64,000 nt of DNA from Actinomycetota bacterium. Lineage in GTDB: Bacteria > Actinomycetota > UBA4738 > CADDZG01 > WHSQ01. Location: positions 11,595-75,594 of the forward strand of contig JAUJNU010000004.1 in the NCBI GenBank assembly GCA_030448085.1, in the 5' to 3' direction. Within the stretch, counting starts at the first letter, position 1. Every line of letters begins with the position of its first letter. A program made the position numbers and the translations under genes. Shown one piece after another: positions 1 through 11,799 of the stretch. The notes beneath the pieces were generated by a model. The model was not told the DNA's origin, made no database searches, and worked only from the letters and a program-made list of their open reading frames with translations.

Positions 1-1164
1 GCGCCTGATGTCGGTCATCTCGAGCCCGTCGATCTTGCCGATGAGCTCGTCGACGGAGAGGATCTCGCCGTTCGTCACCTGCTGCTTGCCGAGGCGGTTC
101 ATCCTGCTGCCGGGGTCTTCCGAAGAAAGGACCAGTGAGCCCTTGAGGTGTCCCTTGGCCCGCTCCAGCTCCGCGTCGGTGATGCCGTCGGCGAGTATGG
201 AGCCGAACTCGCCCTGCACGATGTCCAGGACCGTCTCGGCGTTCTGAGGCGTCGTCCCCACGTAGACGGCGAACGAGCCCGTGTCGGCGAAGAGGGAGCG
301 GTAAGAGTAGACGGCGTAGGCGAGCCCGCGCTTCTCCCTTACCTCCTGGAACAGACGGGACGACATGCCCCCGCCGAGCACCGTGTCGAGGAGCGCCAGC
401 GCGTGCCTGTCTTCGTGGGCCCGGTGGATGCCCGGTCCCCCGAGGACGATGTGCGCCTGCTCCGTCGGCCGCTTGTGAACGCTCGCTCCACCTTTGGGAG
501 CGGGAGCGTTGCCGGCCCGCAGGGTCTTGTGACCCGAGCGCTCCGAGAAAAGTTCGCCGACCTTGTCCACGAGCTGCGCGTGGTCGACGTTGCCGGCCGC
601 CGCGACCACGAGGTTCGGGGCCGCGTAGCGATCGTGCCAGTAGCCGGCGACCTCGTCGCGCGTGACGGCCGCGATCGTCTCGTTGTACCCGAGGACCGGC
701 CTGCCGAGAGCGTGACCTTCGTACATCGCCCTGTAGAACAGGTCGTGCACCAGCTCGTCGGGGGCGTCCTCGTGCATGGCGATCTCTTCGAGGATCACCT
801 TGCGCTCGGACTCGAGCTCCTCGGGATCGATGGTCGAGTTGGTGATCATGTCCGACAGCACGTCGAGCGCCATCGGGAGGTCCTCATCGAGGACACGCGA
901 GTAATAGCAAGTGAATTCCTTGCCGGTGAAGGCGTTGACGTCTCCACCCACCGCATCGAAAGCGTTCGCTATGTCCTTGGCGGAGCGCCTCGGAGTGCCC
1001 TTGAAGAGAAGGTGCTCGAGGAAATGAGAGGTGCCGGCGAGAGCATCGGGCTCGTCACGCGAGCCGACGTCGAACCAGAAGCCGGCGGAGACCGAGCGGA
1101 CCTCCTGCATCCGCTCGGTCACCACGGTCACCCCCGAGTCGAGGGTGGTGCGCTCGAACTTCAA
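1..1164 (-). CDS. M16 family zinc metallopeptidase (partial, C-terminus beyond left edge)
   Basis: Zinc peptidase of the pitrilysin/processing-peptidase (M16) family, often encoded just downstream of pnp in actinobacteria. The frame stays open for 388 codons and leaves the window without a stop. The inverted zinc motif HFLEH lies at residues 47-51, and the expected third ligand falls in the ILEEIAMHED segment about 75 residues later. The start is TTG at 1164, one base after the pnp TAA (1166-1168), so the gene is read as the next cistron of the pnp operon. Family members cleave small peptides or act as processing peptidases; the substrate here is unknown. Confidence 0.88.
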   Translation of the reverse strand, partial: MKFERTTLDSGVTVVTERMQEVRSVSAGFWFDVGSRDEPDALAGTSHFLEHLLFKGTPRRSAKDIANAFDAVGGDVNAFTGKEFTCYYSRVLDEDLPMALDVLSDMITNSTIDPEELESERKVILEEIAMHEDAPDELVHDLFYRAMYEGHALGRPVLGYNETIAAVTRDEVAGYWHDRYAAPNLVVAAAGNVDHAQLVDKVGELFSERSGHKTLRAGNAPAPKGGASVHKRPTEQAHIVLGGPGIHRAHEDRHALALLDTVLGGGMSSRLFQEVREKRGLAYAVYSYRSLFADTGSFAVYVGTTPQNAETVLDIVQGEFGSILADGITDAELERAKGHLKGSLVLSSEDPGSRMNRLGKQQVTNGEILSVDELIGKIDGLEMTDIRR

Positions 1165-1165
1165 G

Positions 1166-3553
1166 TTAGAAGCCGCCGTCGTCCGGGCGAGGGGCGCGCT
1201 CCCTGCGGGGTGCGCCCTCTCTGTTGCCGCCGCCACGGGGGCCGCGGTCACCACCGCGTCCACGATCCCGGTCTCCGCCACGCCCACCGCGGTCTCCACC
1301 GTCACGGCGAGGCCTGTCGCCTCCGCCGCCGGAGCTCTTAGCCGCCTCGCGTGCCTCTTCGATCGTCTTGCCTTGTGCGACCTGACGATCGAGCCACGCG
1401 ACGGGCGTTAGCGAGATGCGCCCCTGACGGTCGAGATCGGTGATCTCGACCTCGATCTGATCGCCGACGTTAACCACGTCCTCGACCCGCTCGATACGGG
1501 ACTCACCGAGCTTGGAGATGTGCACGAGCCCATCACGTCCGGGAGAGATGTTGACGAACGCTCCGAACGCCATCGGCTTCACGACGGTGCCGAGGATCCG
1601 CTCGCCCACCTCGGGGATACGCGGGTTGGCGATCTCGTTCACGAGCTTGGCCGCCGCCTCGCCGGACTCCTGGTCGGCAGACCCGATCCGGATGGTGCCG
1701 TCGTCGTCGATGTCGATCTCGACGCCCGTCGTGGCGGTGATCATGTTGATGTTCTTGCCCTTCGGCCCGATGACCTCGCCGATCTTGTCGACCGGCACCT
1801 TGAGAGCGATGACCCGGGGCGCGAGCTCGGCAAGCTGCTCACGAGGAGTTGCGAGCTCCTTGTTCATCTCTCCGATGATGTGGAGACGAGCCTTCTTCGC
1901 AGCCATGAGGGCCTCACGAAGAACCTCTGCCGGGACGCCTGAGATCTTGGTGTCGAGCTGCAGGGCCGTGACCATCTCCTCGGTGCCTGCGACCTTGAAG
2001 TCCATGTCGCCGAAGGCGTCCTCGTCACCGAGGATGTCCGTGAGAGGAAGGAACTTGCCCTCTTCGGCGATGAGGCCCATGGCGACGCCGCCGACGTGCT
2101 TGCCGCCGCGGAGCGGGACACCGGCGTCCATGAGAGCGAGCGAGGAGCCGCAGACACTGGCCATCGAGGTGGAGCCGTTCGACGCCATGATCTCGGAAAC
2201 GACCCTCAGCGCGTAGGGGAAGTCCTCGGCTGCGGGGACGACCGGAAGGATGGCCTTCTCGGCGAGAGCACCGTGACCGATGTCACGACGCTTCGGCCCC
2301 CGCATGAACCCCGCCTCTCCGACGGAGTAGGGCGGGAAGTTGTAGTGGTGCATGTAACGCTTGCGGTCCGTCTGCGAGAGGTCGTCGATCATCTGCTCCA
2401 TGCGCTGCATGCCGAGCGTGGCGATCGAAAGAGCCTGGGTCTCGCCTCGGGTGAAGATCGCGGAGCCGTGGACGCGGGGGACTGCGCCGGTCTCGACCCA
2501 GATGGAGCGGACCTGGTCGACGGGCCTGCCGTCGAGACGAACGTTCTCATCGACGATGCGCTTGCGGACGAGCTTCTTCGTCAGCGCCCTGAGGGCGTTC
2601 TTCACGAGCGCGGCGTCCTCGGGTGAGTCAGGAGCCAGGCGGGCGACCATCTCCTGTGCGATCTCGCCCTCGCGCCCGCGCCTCTCGCTCTTCGTGGTGA
2701 TGCGGATGGCCTCGGCCACGACGCCCTCGGCCTCGGCACGGACACGTTCGAAGATCTCGGGGGTGTAGTCCTCGATGAGCGGGAACTCTGTCCCCGGGCC
2801 GATCTCGCTCTTGGGCTTGCCGGCGAGCGATGCCAGCTCGCTCTGCAGCGAGATCGCCTCCGCGATCAAGGGCTTGGACGCCTCGATGCCGTCGGCGAGG
2901 AGCTCCTCGTCCGGTTTCTGAGCGCCGTCTTCGACGAGGTCGAACAGGTGCTCGGAGCCACCGGCCTCGATCATCATGATGTCGACCTCACCGGCCTCGT
3001 TCTTGCGGCCGGCTACGACCAACTCGATCGTTGCTCCCTGAAGGTCGTCGTGGGTCGGGTTCGGCACCCACGATCCGGCGATGTGGGCCATCCGGACGCA
3101 CCCGACCGGGCCCTCGAAGGGCAGGTTCGAAAGCGACAGGGCCGCGGAAGCTGCGTTCACGGCGAGGATGTCCATCGGGTTGTCCTCGTCCACCGACAGG
3201 ACGGTCACCACGACGTGGACCTCGTTGCGGAAACCATCCGGGAACGAAGGGCGCATCGGGCGGTCTATGAGGCGAGCGAGAAGCGTCGCCTTCTCCGAGG
3301 ACTTGCCTTCACGACGGAAGAAGCCTCCGGGGATCTTGCCTGCGGCGTACATCCTCTCCTCGACGTCCACCGTCAAGGGGAAGAAGTCGGCGGCGCCCCT
3401 GGGCGCGGCCGAGGTTGCGGTGGCGAGCACCGTCGTGTCTCCTAGGGAGGCCATCACGGCCCCGTTGGCGAGAGCCGCAACGCGCCCCGCCTCCATCTTC
3501 ATGACACCGTCGCCGATCTTGCGGTCGACGATCTTGGGTTCTGGCTTGTTCAT
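1166..3553 (-). CDS. pnp: Polynucleotide phosphorylase
   Basis: 3'-5' phosphorolytic exoribonuclease of mRNA decay. At 795 residues it has the family layout: two RNase PH cores separated by an alpha-helical domain, a KH domain with GPKGKN near residue 595, and an S1 domain from about residue 650 (GTVVKPMAFGAFVNI). The tail from about residue 740 is an Arg/Gly/Asp-rich low-complexity extension, as in actinobacterial PNPases. A strong Shine-Dalgarno (AGGAGGAG) precedes the ATG at 3553. It lies downstream of rpsO with about 208 bp between, room for an autoregulatory leader such as pnp has in other bacteria, though no single hairpin stands out. Confidence 0.97.
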   Translation of the reverse strand: MNKPEPKIVDRKIGDGVMKMEAGRVAALANGAVMASLGDTTVLATATSAAPRGAADFFPLTVDVEERMYAAGKIPGGFFRREGKSSEKATLLARLIDRPMRPSFPDGFRNEVHVVVTVLSVDEDNPMDILAVNAASAALSLSNLPFEGPVGCVRMAHIAGSWVPNPTHDDLQGATIELVVAGRKNEAGEVDIMMIEAGGSEHLFDLVEDGAQKPDEELLADGIEASKPLIAEAISLQSELASLAGKPKSEIGPGTEFPLIEDYTPEIFERVRAEAEGVVAEAIRITTKSERRGREGEIAQEMVARLAPDSPEDAALVKNALRALTKKLVRKRIVDENVRLDGRPVDQVRSIWVETGAVPRVHGSAIFTRGETQALSIATLGMQRMEQMIDDLSQTDRKRYMHHYNFPPYSVGEAGFMRGPKRRDIGHGALAEKAILPVVPAAEDFPYALRVVSEIMASNGSTSMASVCGSSLALMDAGVPLRGGKHVGGVAMGLIAEEGKFLPLTDILGDEDAFGDMDFKVAGTEEMVTALQLDTKISGVPAEVLREALMAAKKARLHIIGEMNKELATPREQLAELAPRVIALKVPVDKIGEVIGPKGKNINMITATTGVEIDIDDDGTIRIGSADQESGEAAAKLVNEIANPRIPEVGERILGTVVKPMAFGAFVNISPGRDGLVHISKLGESRIERVEDVVNVGDQIEVEITDLDRQGRISLTPVAWLDRQVAQGKTIEEAREAAKSSGGGGDRPRRDGGDRGGRGGDRDRGRGGDRGPRGGGNREGAPRRERAPRPDDGGF

Positions 3554-3761
3554 TCGTTCTCCTCCTACGGTTGCGAGATGAGCGGCATCGGGCCGCGCCT
3601 CGTCGATCGGATGTTTCGGTGGAGGAGAACCAGGTCGGGCCGATTGTCAGTGGTAAGGCCGCCCGCTCAGTGACGGACTTGCAACTGATAACCGGCGATA
3701 CCGAGCCGGGCTCTCCCCTGTTGCTACTGGGTGTCGGCGGCGGCTCCTTTCTTGCCGAGTG

Positions 3762-4031
3762 CTATCGGCGTAGTCCGAGCTTCGCGATGAGGCTGCGGTA
3801 TCGCTCGATGTCCTCGCGCTTCAGGTAGTCGAGCAACCTGCGGCGGCGGCCCACCAGAAGTAGGAGACCGCGGCGGGAGTGGTGATCCTTGGGGTGGGTC
3901 CGTGCGTGCTCCGTGAGCTCGGCGATCCTCCGGGTCAACAGGGCGACCTGAACCTCGGGCGAGCCTGTGTCGCCCTCGCCCCGAGCGTTCTCGGAGATGA
4001 TCTGCACCTTCTCGTCTTTCAGTAAAGCCAT
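3762..4031 (-). CDS. rpsO: 30S ribosomal protein uS15
   Basis: Primary 16S rRNA-binding protein of the small subunit platform. Starting at the ATG at 4029-4031 gives 89 residues, the normal S15 length, beginning [20 protein letters not shown] and ending LGLRR. The frame is open further upstream, but that part reads through the disrupted 3' end of ribF and is not family-like. AAGGGG precedes the chosen start. It sits between ribF and pnp, the usual bacterial order. Confidence 0.95.
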   Translation of the reverse strand: MALLKDEKVQIISENARGEGDTGSPEVQVALLTRRIAELTEHARTHPKDHHSRRGLLLLVGRRRRLLDYLKREDIERYRSLIAKLGLRR

Positions 4032-4174
4032 ACGCGCGTGCCGTGATCCCCTTCTAGATGTCAGTCCCGCGGGTCGCAACGTTCGGCGACCCTCTGAGTT
4101 CGGCGACGCTGGCGGGTGCATGCGTTGCCAGGCCCGAAGGGCCAGTCCCAAGAGATGGAGACTAGCACAGGCGC

Positions 4175-5106
4175 CTACAGAACCACGAGGGTTCGGGTCC
4201 GCTCCACATCCCGCCCCATCTGCTCGACGAGAGCCTCCGCAGAGTCGAACTTCATCTCGTCTCGAAGACCGGCCCAGAACTCCACCCCTCAGCACTTGCC
4301 CGTAGAGGTCCGCGTCGAAGTCGAGGAGGTAAGCCTCGATCCTCGGCTCGCTGGTCCCTCCGAACGTGGGATTGACACCGACGTTGATCGCTGCCACCCG
4401 GGTCGGCCGGCCACATGGCAAACGCCCGCGTAGACACCCACCGGGGGCCGGGCCAGGCTCTTGTCGAAGGCGACGTTGGCAGTGGGATAGCCAAGGGACC
4501 TCCCCCGCCTGTCGCCGACGACGACCTCACCTTCGAGGTCGAAAGGCCGCCCGAGGAGGTCGCGGGCCGCCTCCATGTCCCCGTCCCGGACCAGGGCGCG
4601 GATGCGGCTGCTCGAGATCGGCTCGTCCCCCGCCGACTCGAGCCCCACCCCGTGGACCACGAACCCCAGCTCCGATCCCATCTCGGTGAGGAGGGACACG
4701 TCGCCGCGCGCCCTGTGCCCGAAGCGCCAGTCGTGGCCGACGTAGATCGAGCGGGCGCCGAGGCCCTTCACGAGCACCTCGTTCACGAATTCCTCCGGCG
4801 ACTTCTGCGAGAGCGCGTGGTCGAACGGGATGACCGCCAGCACGTCCACTCCGGTTGCCTGCAGCAGCTCAACTTGCTTGCGTTGGGGGGACGTAAGAAG
4901 AAGGGGGCCTTGTCCGGCCTCAGCGTGACCACCGGGTGCCGGTCCCAGGTGACAACGACGGAGGCCCACCCCTTCATCTGCGCCTCCCCATGGATCATCG
5001 AGATGAGAGCCCGGTGCCCGAGGTGCGCCGCCGTCGAAGGTCCCGATCGTTATGACCGAGCCGGCTCCAGGGGTGTCAGGGCCTCGAGCCCAACCAGTTT
5101 CTTCAA
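4175..5106 (-). CDS. ribF: Bifunctional riboflavin kinase/FAD synthetase, broken by several frameshifts
   Basis: Makes FMN and FAD from riboflavin. The full extent (about 310 codons) matches RibF length: TTG start at 5104-5106 overlapping the truB TGA, and stop at 4175-4177. Recognisable pieces lie in different frames: TIGTFDG near 5040, LRPDKAP then [10 protein letters not shown] on either side of about 4905, [14 protein letters not shown], the riboflavin kinase segment [10 protein letters not shown], then [11 protein letters not shown], and a C-terminus ending TLVVL. At least four single-base shifts are needed (near 5050, 5025, 4905, 4430 and 4285). The one near 4905 is explained by one missing C in a C run. 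Since RibF is essential and its neighbours are intact, sequencing error is likelier than decay. Confidence 0.85.
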
Positions 5107-5957
5107 GTCGCGACCACCCTCTCCGGAACGAGCTTGTCGCTCTGCCTCCGGTAGACGCCGAGGAGCTTGCCGTCCCTCACGAGAGCCGCCAGGGCGTCCT
5201 GCTCGAGGTCCGTATCGAGCTCGAGCGAGCGCCCGTACGAGACCAGCCTCGCCGCTTCCTCATCCAGCTCGAGCCGGGGCATATCCCGGACGACGTCGGC
5301 CAGGGGACGAAGCGATGCATCGCTGGCCTGGTCCAGGGGGGTCGCGTCTTCGAGCCCCCAGCCCGCGGCCTCGGTCCGGCGCAAAGTGACCAGATGAGCG
5401 CCGCAACCGAGCCGCTCACCCAGGTCGTGGGCCAGGGTCCGGATGTAGGTGCCTCCGGAGCACTTCACTTCCAGGACTGCGGTTGCGGTCTCGGGTAAGT
5501 AGGAGCCGAGGGTGAGCTCGTACACCGTTACCGCCCGCGGCTCCCGGACCACGTCTTCACCACGGCGGGCCTTCTCGTAGAGACGTTCTCCCCCGACCCT
5601 GACCGCGGACACCATCGGCGGGATCTGCTCGATCGCACCGGTGAAGGCCGGCAGCGCGGCCTCGATGTCGGCTTGCGTCGCGGTGACGGGACGGGACTCG
5701 ACCGGCTCGCCCGAGGCGTCCTGGGTCGTGGTCGACAAGCCGAGGCGTACCTCCGCCTCGTATCTCTTCGGTGAGGCCTGGGCGAACGAGAGGAAGCGGG
5801 TCGCCTTCCCCACCCCTAGCAGGAGGACGCCGGTGGCGTCGGGGTCGAGCGTGCCCCCATGACCTACCCGGCGCGTCTTCAGGCGCTTGCGGATCGCGTC
5901 CACCACGTCGTGCGAGGTCATCCCCGCCGGCTTGTCGATGACGAGGACCCCGTCCAT
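5103..5957 (-). CDS. truB: tRNA pseudouridine(55) synthase
   Basis: Forms the universal pseudouridine-55 in the T-loop of tRNA. The protein is 284 residues, with the catalytic segment GGTLDPDATG (aspartate D38) and the N-terminal signature VIDKPAGMTSHDVV. The ATG at 5957 overlaps the TGA of nrnA by one base, and its own TGA overlaps the TTG start of ribF, so the cistrons look translationally coupled. A C-terminal PUA-like or TruB-C segment follows the catalytic domain. Confidence 0.96.
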   Translation of the reverse strand: MDGVLVIDKPAGMTSHDVVDAIRKRLKTRRVGHGGTLDPDATGVLLLGVGKATRFLSFAQASPKRYEAEVRLGLSTTTQDASGEPVESRPVTATQADIEAALPAFTGAIEQIPPMVSAVRVGGERLYEKARRGEDVVREPRAVTVYELTLGSYLPETATAVLEVKCSGGTYIRTLAHDLGERLGCGAHLVTLRRTEAAGWGLEDATPLDQASDASLRPLADVVRDMPRLELDEEAARLVSYGRSLELDTDLEQDALAALVRDGKLLGVYRRQSDKLVPERVVAT

Positions 5958-6925
5958 CAGGAGCCGAGCTCCTTCACGATGTCGGCGACCGCAGCTTCCA
6001 CGTCGGGGACCGTGAACCCGGCCGCGAGCTCGTGGCCGCCGCCGCCCCTAGCGCGGGCGATCTCCCCCACGCTGACGGGGCCTTTGGAGCGAAAGCTCGC
6101 CCGGAAGGTCCCGTCGAGCTGCTCCTTGAAGATGCCCGCGATGTCGGCGTCCTTCGTCGACCTCAGCAGATCGATCAGCTTGTCCGTGTCCTGCATCTCG
6201 ACGCCCGTCGCCTCGAGGTCCTTGCGCAGCACCACGGAATAGATGAAACGCTCCTGGGGGAACATCTGCGCCCGGCCGAGCACGATGCCGACAAGCTGCA
6301 GGAAGCCGTACGGCGACGCCTCGAGGACGTGCTGGGCCACCTTCGTGTGATCGACCCCTATCTCGATCAGGTCGGCGGCGAGGCGCATCGTCGTCGGTGA
6401 CGAGTTCCCGTACTGGAAGCTGCCGGTGTCGGTGAATATCCCCGTGTAGAGGCAGGTGGCGATGTCGGTGTCCAGGTTGACACCGAGGTCCCCCAGGACC
6501 CCGGCCACGAGTTCGGCCGTAGACGAGGCGGACGGCACGACGACGTTGATGGTCCCGAACTCGTCGTTGCCGGGATGGTGATCGAGGTTCACCAAGGTCG
6601 TCGTAGCCCGGGCCTTGTCCTCGAGGTCGCCCAGGCGATGGCCGGCCCCGCAGTCGACCGCGAGGAACAGGCTCGGCTCGGGGATGTCCTGCGGCAACGT
6701 CACGTCGTCGCTGCCGGGAAGGAACGTGTAGCCGTTAGGGACGCCCTTCGCGGCCCCCGGCCAGCTGTGCCATGTCTTCTTGCCCAGCTGCCTCAGCCCC
6801 AGGGACGCGCCGAAGAGAGCACCCAGAGCGTCCCCGTCCGGGTTCACGTGGCACGCGAGGGCGATCTCGTCGGCGTCCTTCAGCGCTTCGATCATCTGAT
6901 CCCAATGGGGGGCGTCGAACCTCAT
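5957..6925 (-). CDS. nrnA: DHH-family oligoribonuclease / pAp phosphatase
   Basis: Degrades short oligoribonucleotides and dephosphorylates 3'-phosphoadenosine 5'-phosphate. The 322-residue protein has the DHH-family motifs NPDGDALG (residues 28-35), the DHH motif in VNLDHHPGN, and a C-terminal DHHA1 glycine-rich segment GGGGHELAAGF. It lies between rbfA (4-bp ATGA overlap at 6922-6925) and truB, the usual actinobacterial and Firmicute position. The specific pAp activity is assigned by family, not shown by the sequence. Confidence 0.93.
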   Translation of the reverse strand: MRFDAPHWDQMIEALKDADEIALACHVNPDGDALGALFGASLGLRQLGKKTWHSWPGAAKGVPNGYTFLPGSDDVTLPQDIPEPSLFLAVDCGAGHRLGDLEDKARATTTLVNLDHHPGNDEFGTINVVVPSASSTAELVAGVLGDLGVNLDTDIATCLYTGIFTDTGSFQYGNSSPTTMRLAADLIEIGVDHTKVAQHVLEASPYGFLQLVGIVLGRAQMFPQERFIYSVVLRKDLEATGVEMQDTDKLIDLLRSTKDADIAGIFKEQLDGTFRASFRSKGPVSVGEIARARGGGGHELAAGFTVPDVEAAVADIVKELGS

Positions 6926-7266
6926 TCGTGCTCCTCGGAGATCTGCCGGAACAGGCTCTCGATCCGCGCCGCTTCCTCGGCCCCCCTGTCGAGCTCGAAG
7001 GTGAGCTGCGGGAGGTACTTCATCCGTACCTGACGACCGATCTCGGTCCTAAGGAAGGGGGTCGCGCTGGCGAGGCCCTTCATCGTCTCCTCCTTCTCCT
7101 CGTCGGTGCCGAGGACACTCACGATCGCCCGCATGTTCCGGAGGTCGGGCGTCACCCTCACGGCGACGATCGTCACGAACCCGACGCGAGGGTCCTTGAG
7201 GTCGTGCACGAGGTCACCCAGCACCTCCCGGGCCAGCTTCGCCACCTTCTGGGTTCGCTGGCTCAT
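6922..7266 (-). CDS. rbfA: 30S ribosome-binding factor A
   Basis: Late 30S maturation factor acting at helix 1/44 of 16S rRNA. Starting at the ATG at 7264-7266 gives 114 residues (MSQRTQKVAKLAREVLGDLV...), the usual length. It contains the family segment DPRVGFVTIVAVRVTPDLR. The ATG overlaps the end of the upstream DUF503 gene by four bases, and its stop overlaps the nrnA start, so the operon is tightly packed. The frame is open further upstream, but that part overlaps DUF503 and has no family match. Confidence 0.94.
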   Translation of the reverse strand: MSQRTQKVAKLAREVLGDLVHDLKDPRVGFVTIVAVRVTPDLRNMRAIVSVLGTDEEKEETMKGLASATPFLRTEIGRQVRMKYLPQLTFELDRGAEEAARIESLFRQISEEHE

Positions 7267-7565
7267 AGGTCCTCTAGAGCGACTATCTGCGACTCGCGCC
7301 CGACCACCTCGGCGTCGACCGCGCTCAGGCGGACGATCGTTCTCTCCAGCTCGTCGAGGATGTCGCGGCAGTGGCCTGGACTTTCCGAGACACAGGAAAC
7401 GCCGATCGCGCATCTCTGCCACAGGTCCTGATGGTCCACCTCCGCGATGGCCACCGGGAACTTCTTGCGGATCGTCTGCATCACCGACCTCAGGACCTGT
7501 CGCTTCGCCTTCAGCGACGCGCTCTCGGGGATGAATAGCTCGTATCGAGCGACGCCGATGAACAT
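7263..7565 (-). CDS. ylxP: DUF503 (YlxP-like) protein
   Basis: A 100-residue protein of the DUF503 family, found between infB and rbfA in many Gram-positive bacteria. Typical features are the start MFIGVARYELFIPES, the SLKAKRQVLRSVMQTIRKKF segment, and a conserved acidic C-terminus. In Bacillus the homologue YlxP is linked to ribosome maturation; here the function is inferred only from family and position. It starts 6 bp after the infB stop. Confidence 0.9.
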   Translation of the reverse strand: MFIGVARYELFIPESASLKAKRQVLRSVMQTIRKKFPVAIAEVDHQDLWQRCAIGVSCVSESPGHCRDILDELERTIVRLSAVDAEVVGRESQIVALEDL

Positions 7566-7571
7566 CCGGCG

Positions 7572-9846
<2,275 letters not shown>

Positions 9847-9867
9847 CGTTCCCTTCCGTTGCTGCCA

Positions 9868-10188
9868 CTAGTCCTTCTCTCGGCCTCCGCCGCTCGGTCC
9901 CTGCCGTTCGCTGAAAACCTCCAGCTCCGACCTCAGGGCCTCCGGCAGAGGCCCCTCGAGCTTCAAGGTCTTCCCGAGGCTTCCTCGCAAGGCCCTCGCG
10001 ACACACGCTCGGTCCCTGCAGAGGTAGGCGCCCCGGCCCGGAGACCTGCTGCCGGTGCCGTCATCCAGGGACACCTCTCCGGTGGAGCTTCGCGCCACCC
10101 GCATCAACTCAGACTGCGGGCGCCTCGTCCTGCAACCGGCACACGTGCGAATGGGGCCGGACCCAATCTTTCCATACGTTGCCGGCAT
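9868..10188 (-). CDS. ylxR: YlxR/RnpM-family RNA-binding protein
   Basis: Small (106-residue) DUF448/YlxR protein located between nusA and infB as in most Gram-positive bacteria. It has the conserved N-terminal motif RTCAGCRTRRPQSELMRVA and the GRGAYLC loop. Bacillus YlxR (RnpM) binds RNase P RNA and modulates it; that role is inferred here from family alone. It starts about 14 bp after the nusA stop, so it is part of the rimP-nusA-ylxR-infB operon. Confidence 0.92.
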   Translation of the reverse strand: MPATYGKIGSGPIRTCAGCRTRRPQSELMRVARSSTGEVSLDDGTGSRSPGRGAYLCRDRACVARALRGSLGKTLKLEGPLPEALRSELEVFSERQGPSGGGREKD

Positions 10189-10202
10189 AGCCTTTGTCCT
10201 CG

Positions 10203-11240
10203 TCAGGCCCCTTCCGCCCCGGAAACGGCGCCCTCGGGGGCCGGCTCTGCGTCCTTCCTCATCTGTGACTCCGACTTGATGTCAACCCGCAGCCCCGTGA
10301 GCCGGGCGGCGAGCCTCGCGTTCTGACCTTCCTTGCCGATCGCCAGGGAGAGCTGGTAATCGGGAACGATCACGAGAGCGGTGTCGCCGTCCTCCTGTAT
10401 CCGGACCTCTTTGACCTTGGCCGGTGACAAAGCGTTCGCCACAAACTCCGCCATGTCATCGGACGCCTTGATGATGTCGATCTTCTCGCCGCGGAGCTCG
10501 TTCATGACCATGCGAACGCGCGCTCCCTTGGACCCGACACAGGCGCCCACGGGGTCGACGTTCCTGTCGTTCGAGATGACGGCGATCTTCGACCGGTGCC
10601 CCGGCTCCCGGGCGACCGCCCTGATGTCGACCACGCGGTCCATGATCTCGGGGACCTCGAGCTCGAACAGGCGTTTGATCAATCCGGGATGGGTCCTGGA
10701 CACGATGATCTGCGGGCCCCTCGCGGACTTACGCACCTCGACGATGTACGCCTTCAGGCGTGCGCCGTGCTCGTACCGCTCGTGAGGGATCTGCTCGGAG
10801 GGAGGCATCAGGGCCTCCGTCTTGCCGAGGTCGAGGATCGTGTAGCGGTGATCCTGCTGCTGCACGATCCCGGTGACGATGTCGCCCTCGCGCCCGGCGT
10901 ACTCGCCGAACGTGATGTCTCTTTCGGCCTCGCGCAGGCGCTGGAGGATGACCTGCTTCGCGGTCTGGGCAGCGATCCGTCCGAAGTCGGCGGGGGTGTC
11001 CTCCCACTCCTTCAGGATCCTGACCTCTTCGGTCTCGGGGTCTATCTCGACATCCTGGGCAAAAACCTGGACATCGCCGGACTCGTGATCGACGACCGCT
11101 CTCGCCTGCCTCGTCTCGTCTGCGCCCGTCACCTTGAGGTAAGCGGAGGCCAAGGCCCGCTCCAGCGCCTCGACAACGGTGTCGAAGGAGATGCCACGCT
11201 CCCGCTCGAGCTCGCGCAACGAGTCCATGGGGATCTTCAT
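10203..11240 (-). CDS. nusA: Transcription termination/antitermination protein NusA
   Basis: RNA polymerase-associated factor controlling pausing, termination and antitermination. The ATG at 11238-11240, behind GGAAGGAGA, gives 345 residues: N-terminal RNAP-binding domain, S1 domain (GDIVTGIVQQQDHRYTILD, about residues 110-180), then two KH domains (NDRNVDPVGACVGSKG and SLAIGKEGQNARLAARL). There is no acidic C-terminal extension of the proteobacterial type, as expected for actinobacteria. The frame extends a little upstream but lacks NusA sequence there. Confidence 0.96.
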   Translation of the reverse strand: MKIPMDSLRELERERGISFDTVVEALERALASAYLKVTGADETRQARAVVDHESGDVQVFAQDVEIDPETEEVRILKEWEDTPADFGRIAAQTAKQVILQRLREAERDITFGEYAGREGDIVTGIVQQQDHRYTILDLGKTEALMPPSEQIPHERYEHGARLKAYIVEVRKSARGPQIIVSRTHPGLIKRLFELEVPEIMDRVVDIRAVAREPGHRSKIAVISNDRNVDPVGACVGSKGARVRMVMNELRGEKIDIIKASDDMAEFVANALSPAKVKEVRIQEDGDTALVIVPDYQLSLAIGKEGQNARLAARLTGLRVDIKSESQMRKDAEPAPEGAVSGAEGA

Positions 11241-11283
11241 CTGGTCTCCTTCCTTTCTCTCGAGTTCCTCATCGTTGCCTCGG

Positions 11284-11739
11284 TTACCACTCGAAGACCG
11301 TCCGGGCCGTCTTGATCGCGCCGTAGGGCACCAGCACCTCGCCCCCACCCGCCTCGATCGCTACCTCGTCATCCTTCGCTTCGCGGATAAGGCCATCGAC
11401 CCGATGGCTCTCGCCCACGAGGGGGGTCTTCGTCTTGACCATCACCTTCTTGCCCAGCGACAGCCTGAAATGCTCCGGGGACTTGAGGTTCCGCTCCAAG
11501 CCCGGGGAGGACACCTCGAGCGTGTACCTGCCCTGCAAGAGGTCGTGCAGGTCGAGCGCCCGAGAAAGCTCCTCGGACACCTCCGCGATCGTGTCGAGGT
11601 TGATGCCGCCGTCGGCGTCCACCAGAACCCTCACGATGGCCCGCCCGGGTGCTCCGGCGAGCTCGACGTCCCAGAGGCGGAGAGACCTGCGCGACACGAC
11701 CGCCTCGGCGAGGTTCCTCACCTCCTCGACCGCGCTCAT
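11284..11739 (-). CDS. rimP: Ribosome maturation factor RimP
   Basis: 30S maturation factor. The ATG at 11737-11739 behind GGAGGAGGGG gives 151 residues. It carries the RimP signature VDADGGINLDTIAEVSEELS and the segment YTLEVSSPGLERNL. It is the first gene of the rimP-nusA-ylxR-infB cluster, and a compact GC hairpin (11783-11799) lies in its leader. Confidence 0.95.
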   Translation of the reverse strand: MSAVEEVRNLAEAVVSRRSLRLWDVELAGAPGRAIVRVLVDADGGINLDTIAEVSEELSRALDLHDLLQGRYTLEVSSPGLERNLKSPEHFRLSLGKKVMVKTKTPLVGESHRVDGLIREAKDDEVAIEAGGGEVLVPYGAIKTARTVFEW

Positions 11740-11782
11740 GCCCCTCCTCCGTGGCCCCCGTAACAGGCCGCTCAACAATGAA

Positions 11783-11799
11783 GCCCCTCCGGGAGGGGC
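11783..11799. terminator. GC-rich hairpin in the rimP leader
   Basis: Perfect 7-bp inverted repeat GCCCCTC / GAGGGGC with a 3-base loop. It lies 44 bp upstream of rimP and between divergent transcription units. On either strand only weak T-richness follows. It could be an attenuator in the rimP-nusA leader or a terminator for antisense transcription; the sequence cannot decide. Confidence 0.4.

Noticed and set aside
148..1341. Long plus-strand open frame opposite the M16 peptidase
   Set aside because: It is a GC-rich antisense shadow; the minus strand carries the HxxEH motif and the family sequence. The same applies to most long antisense frames across 1-25 kb.
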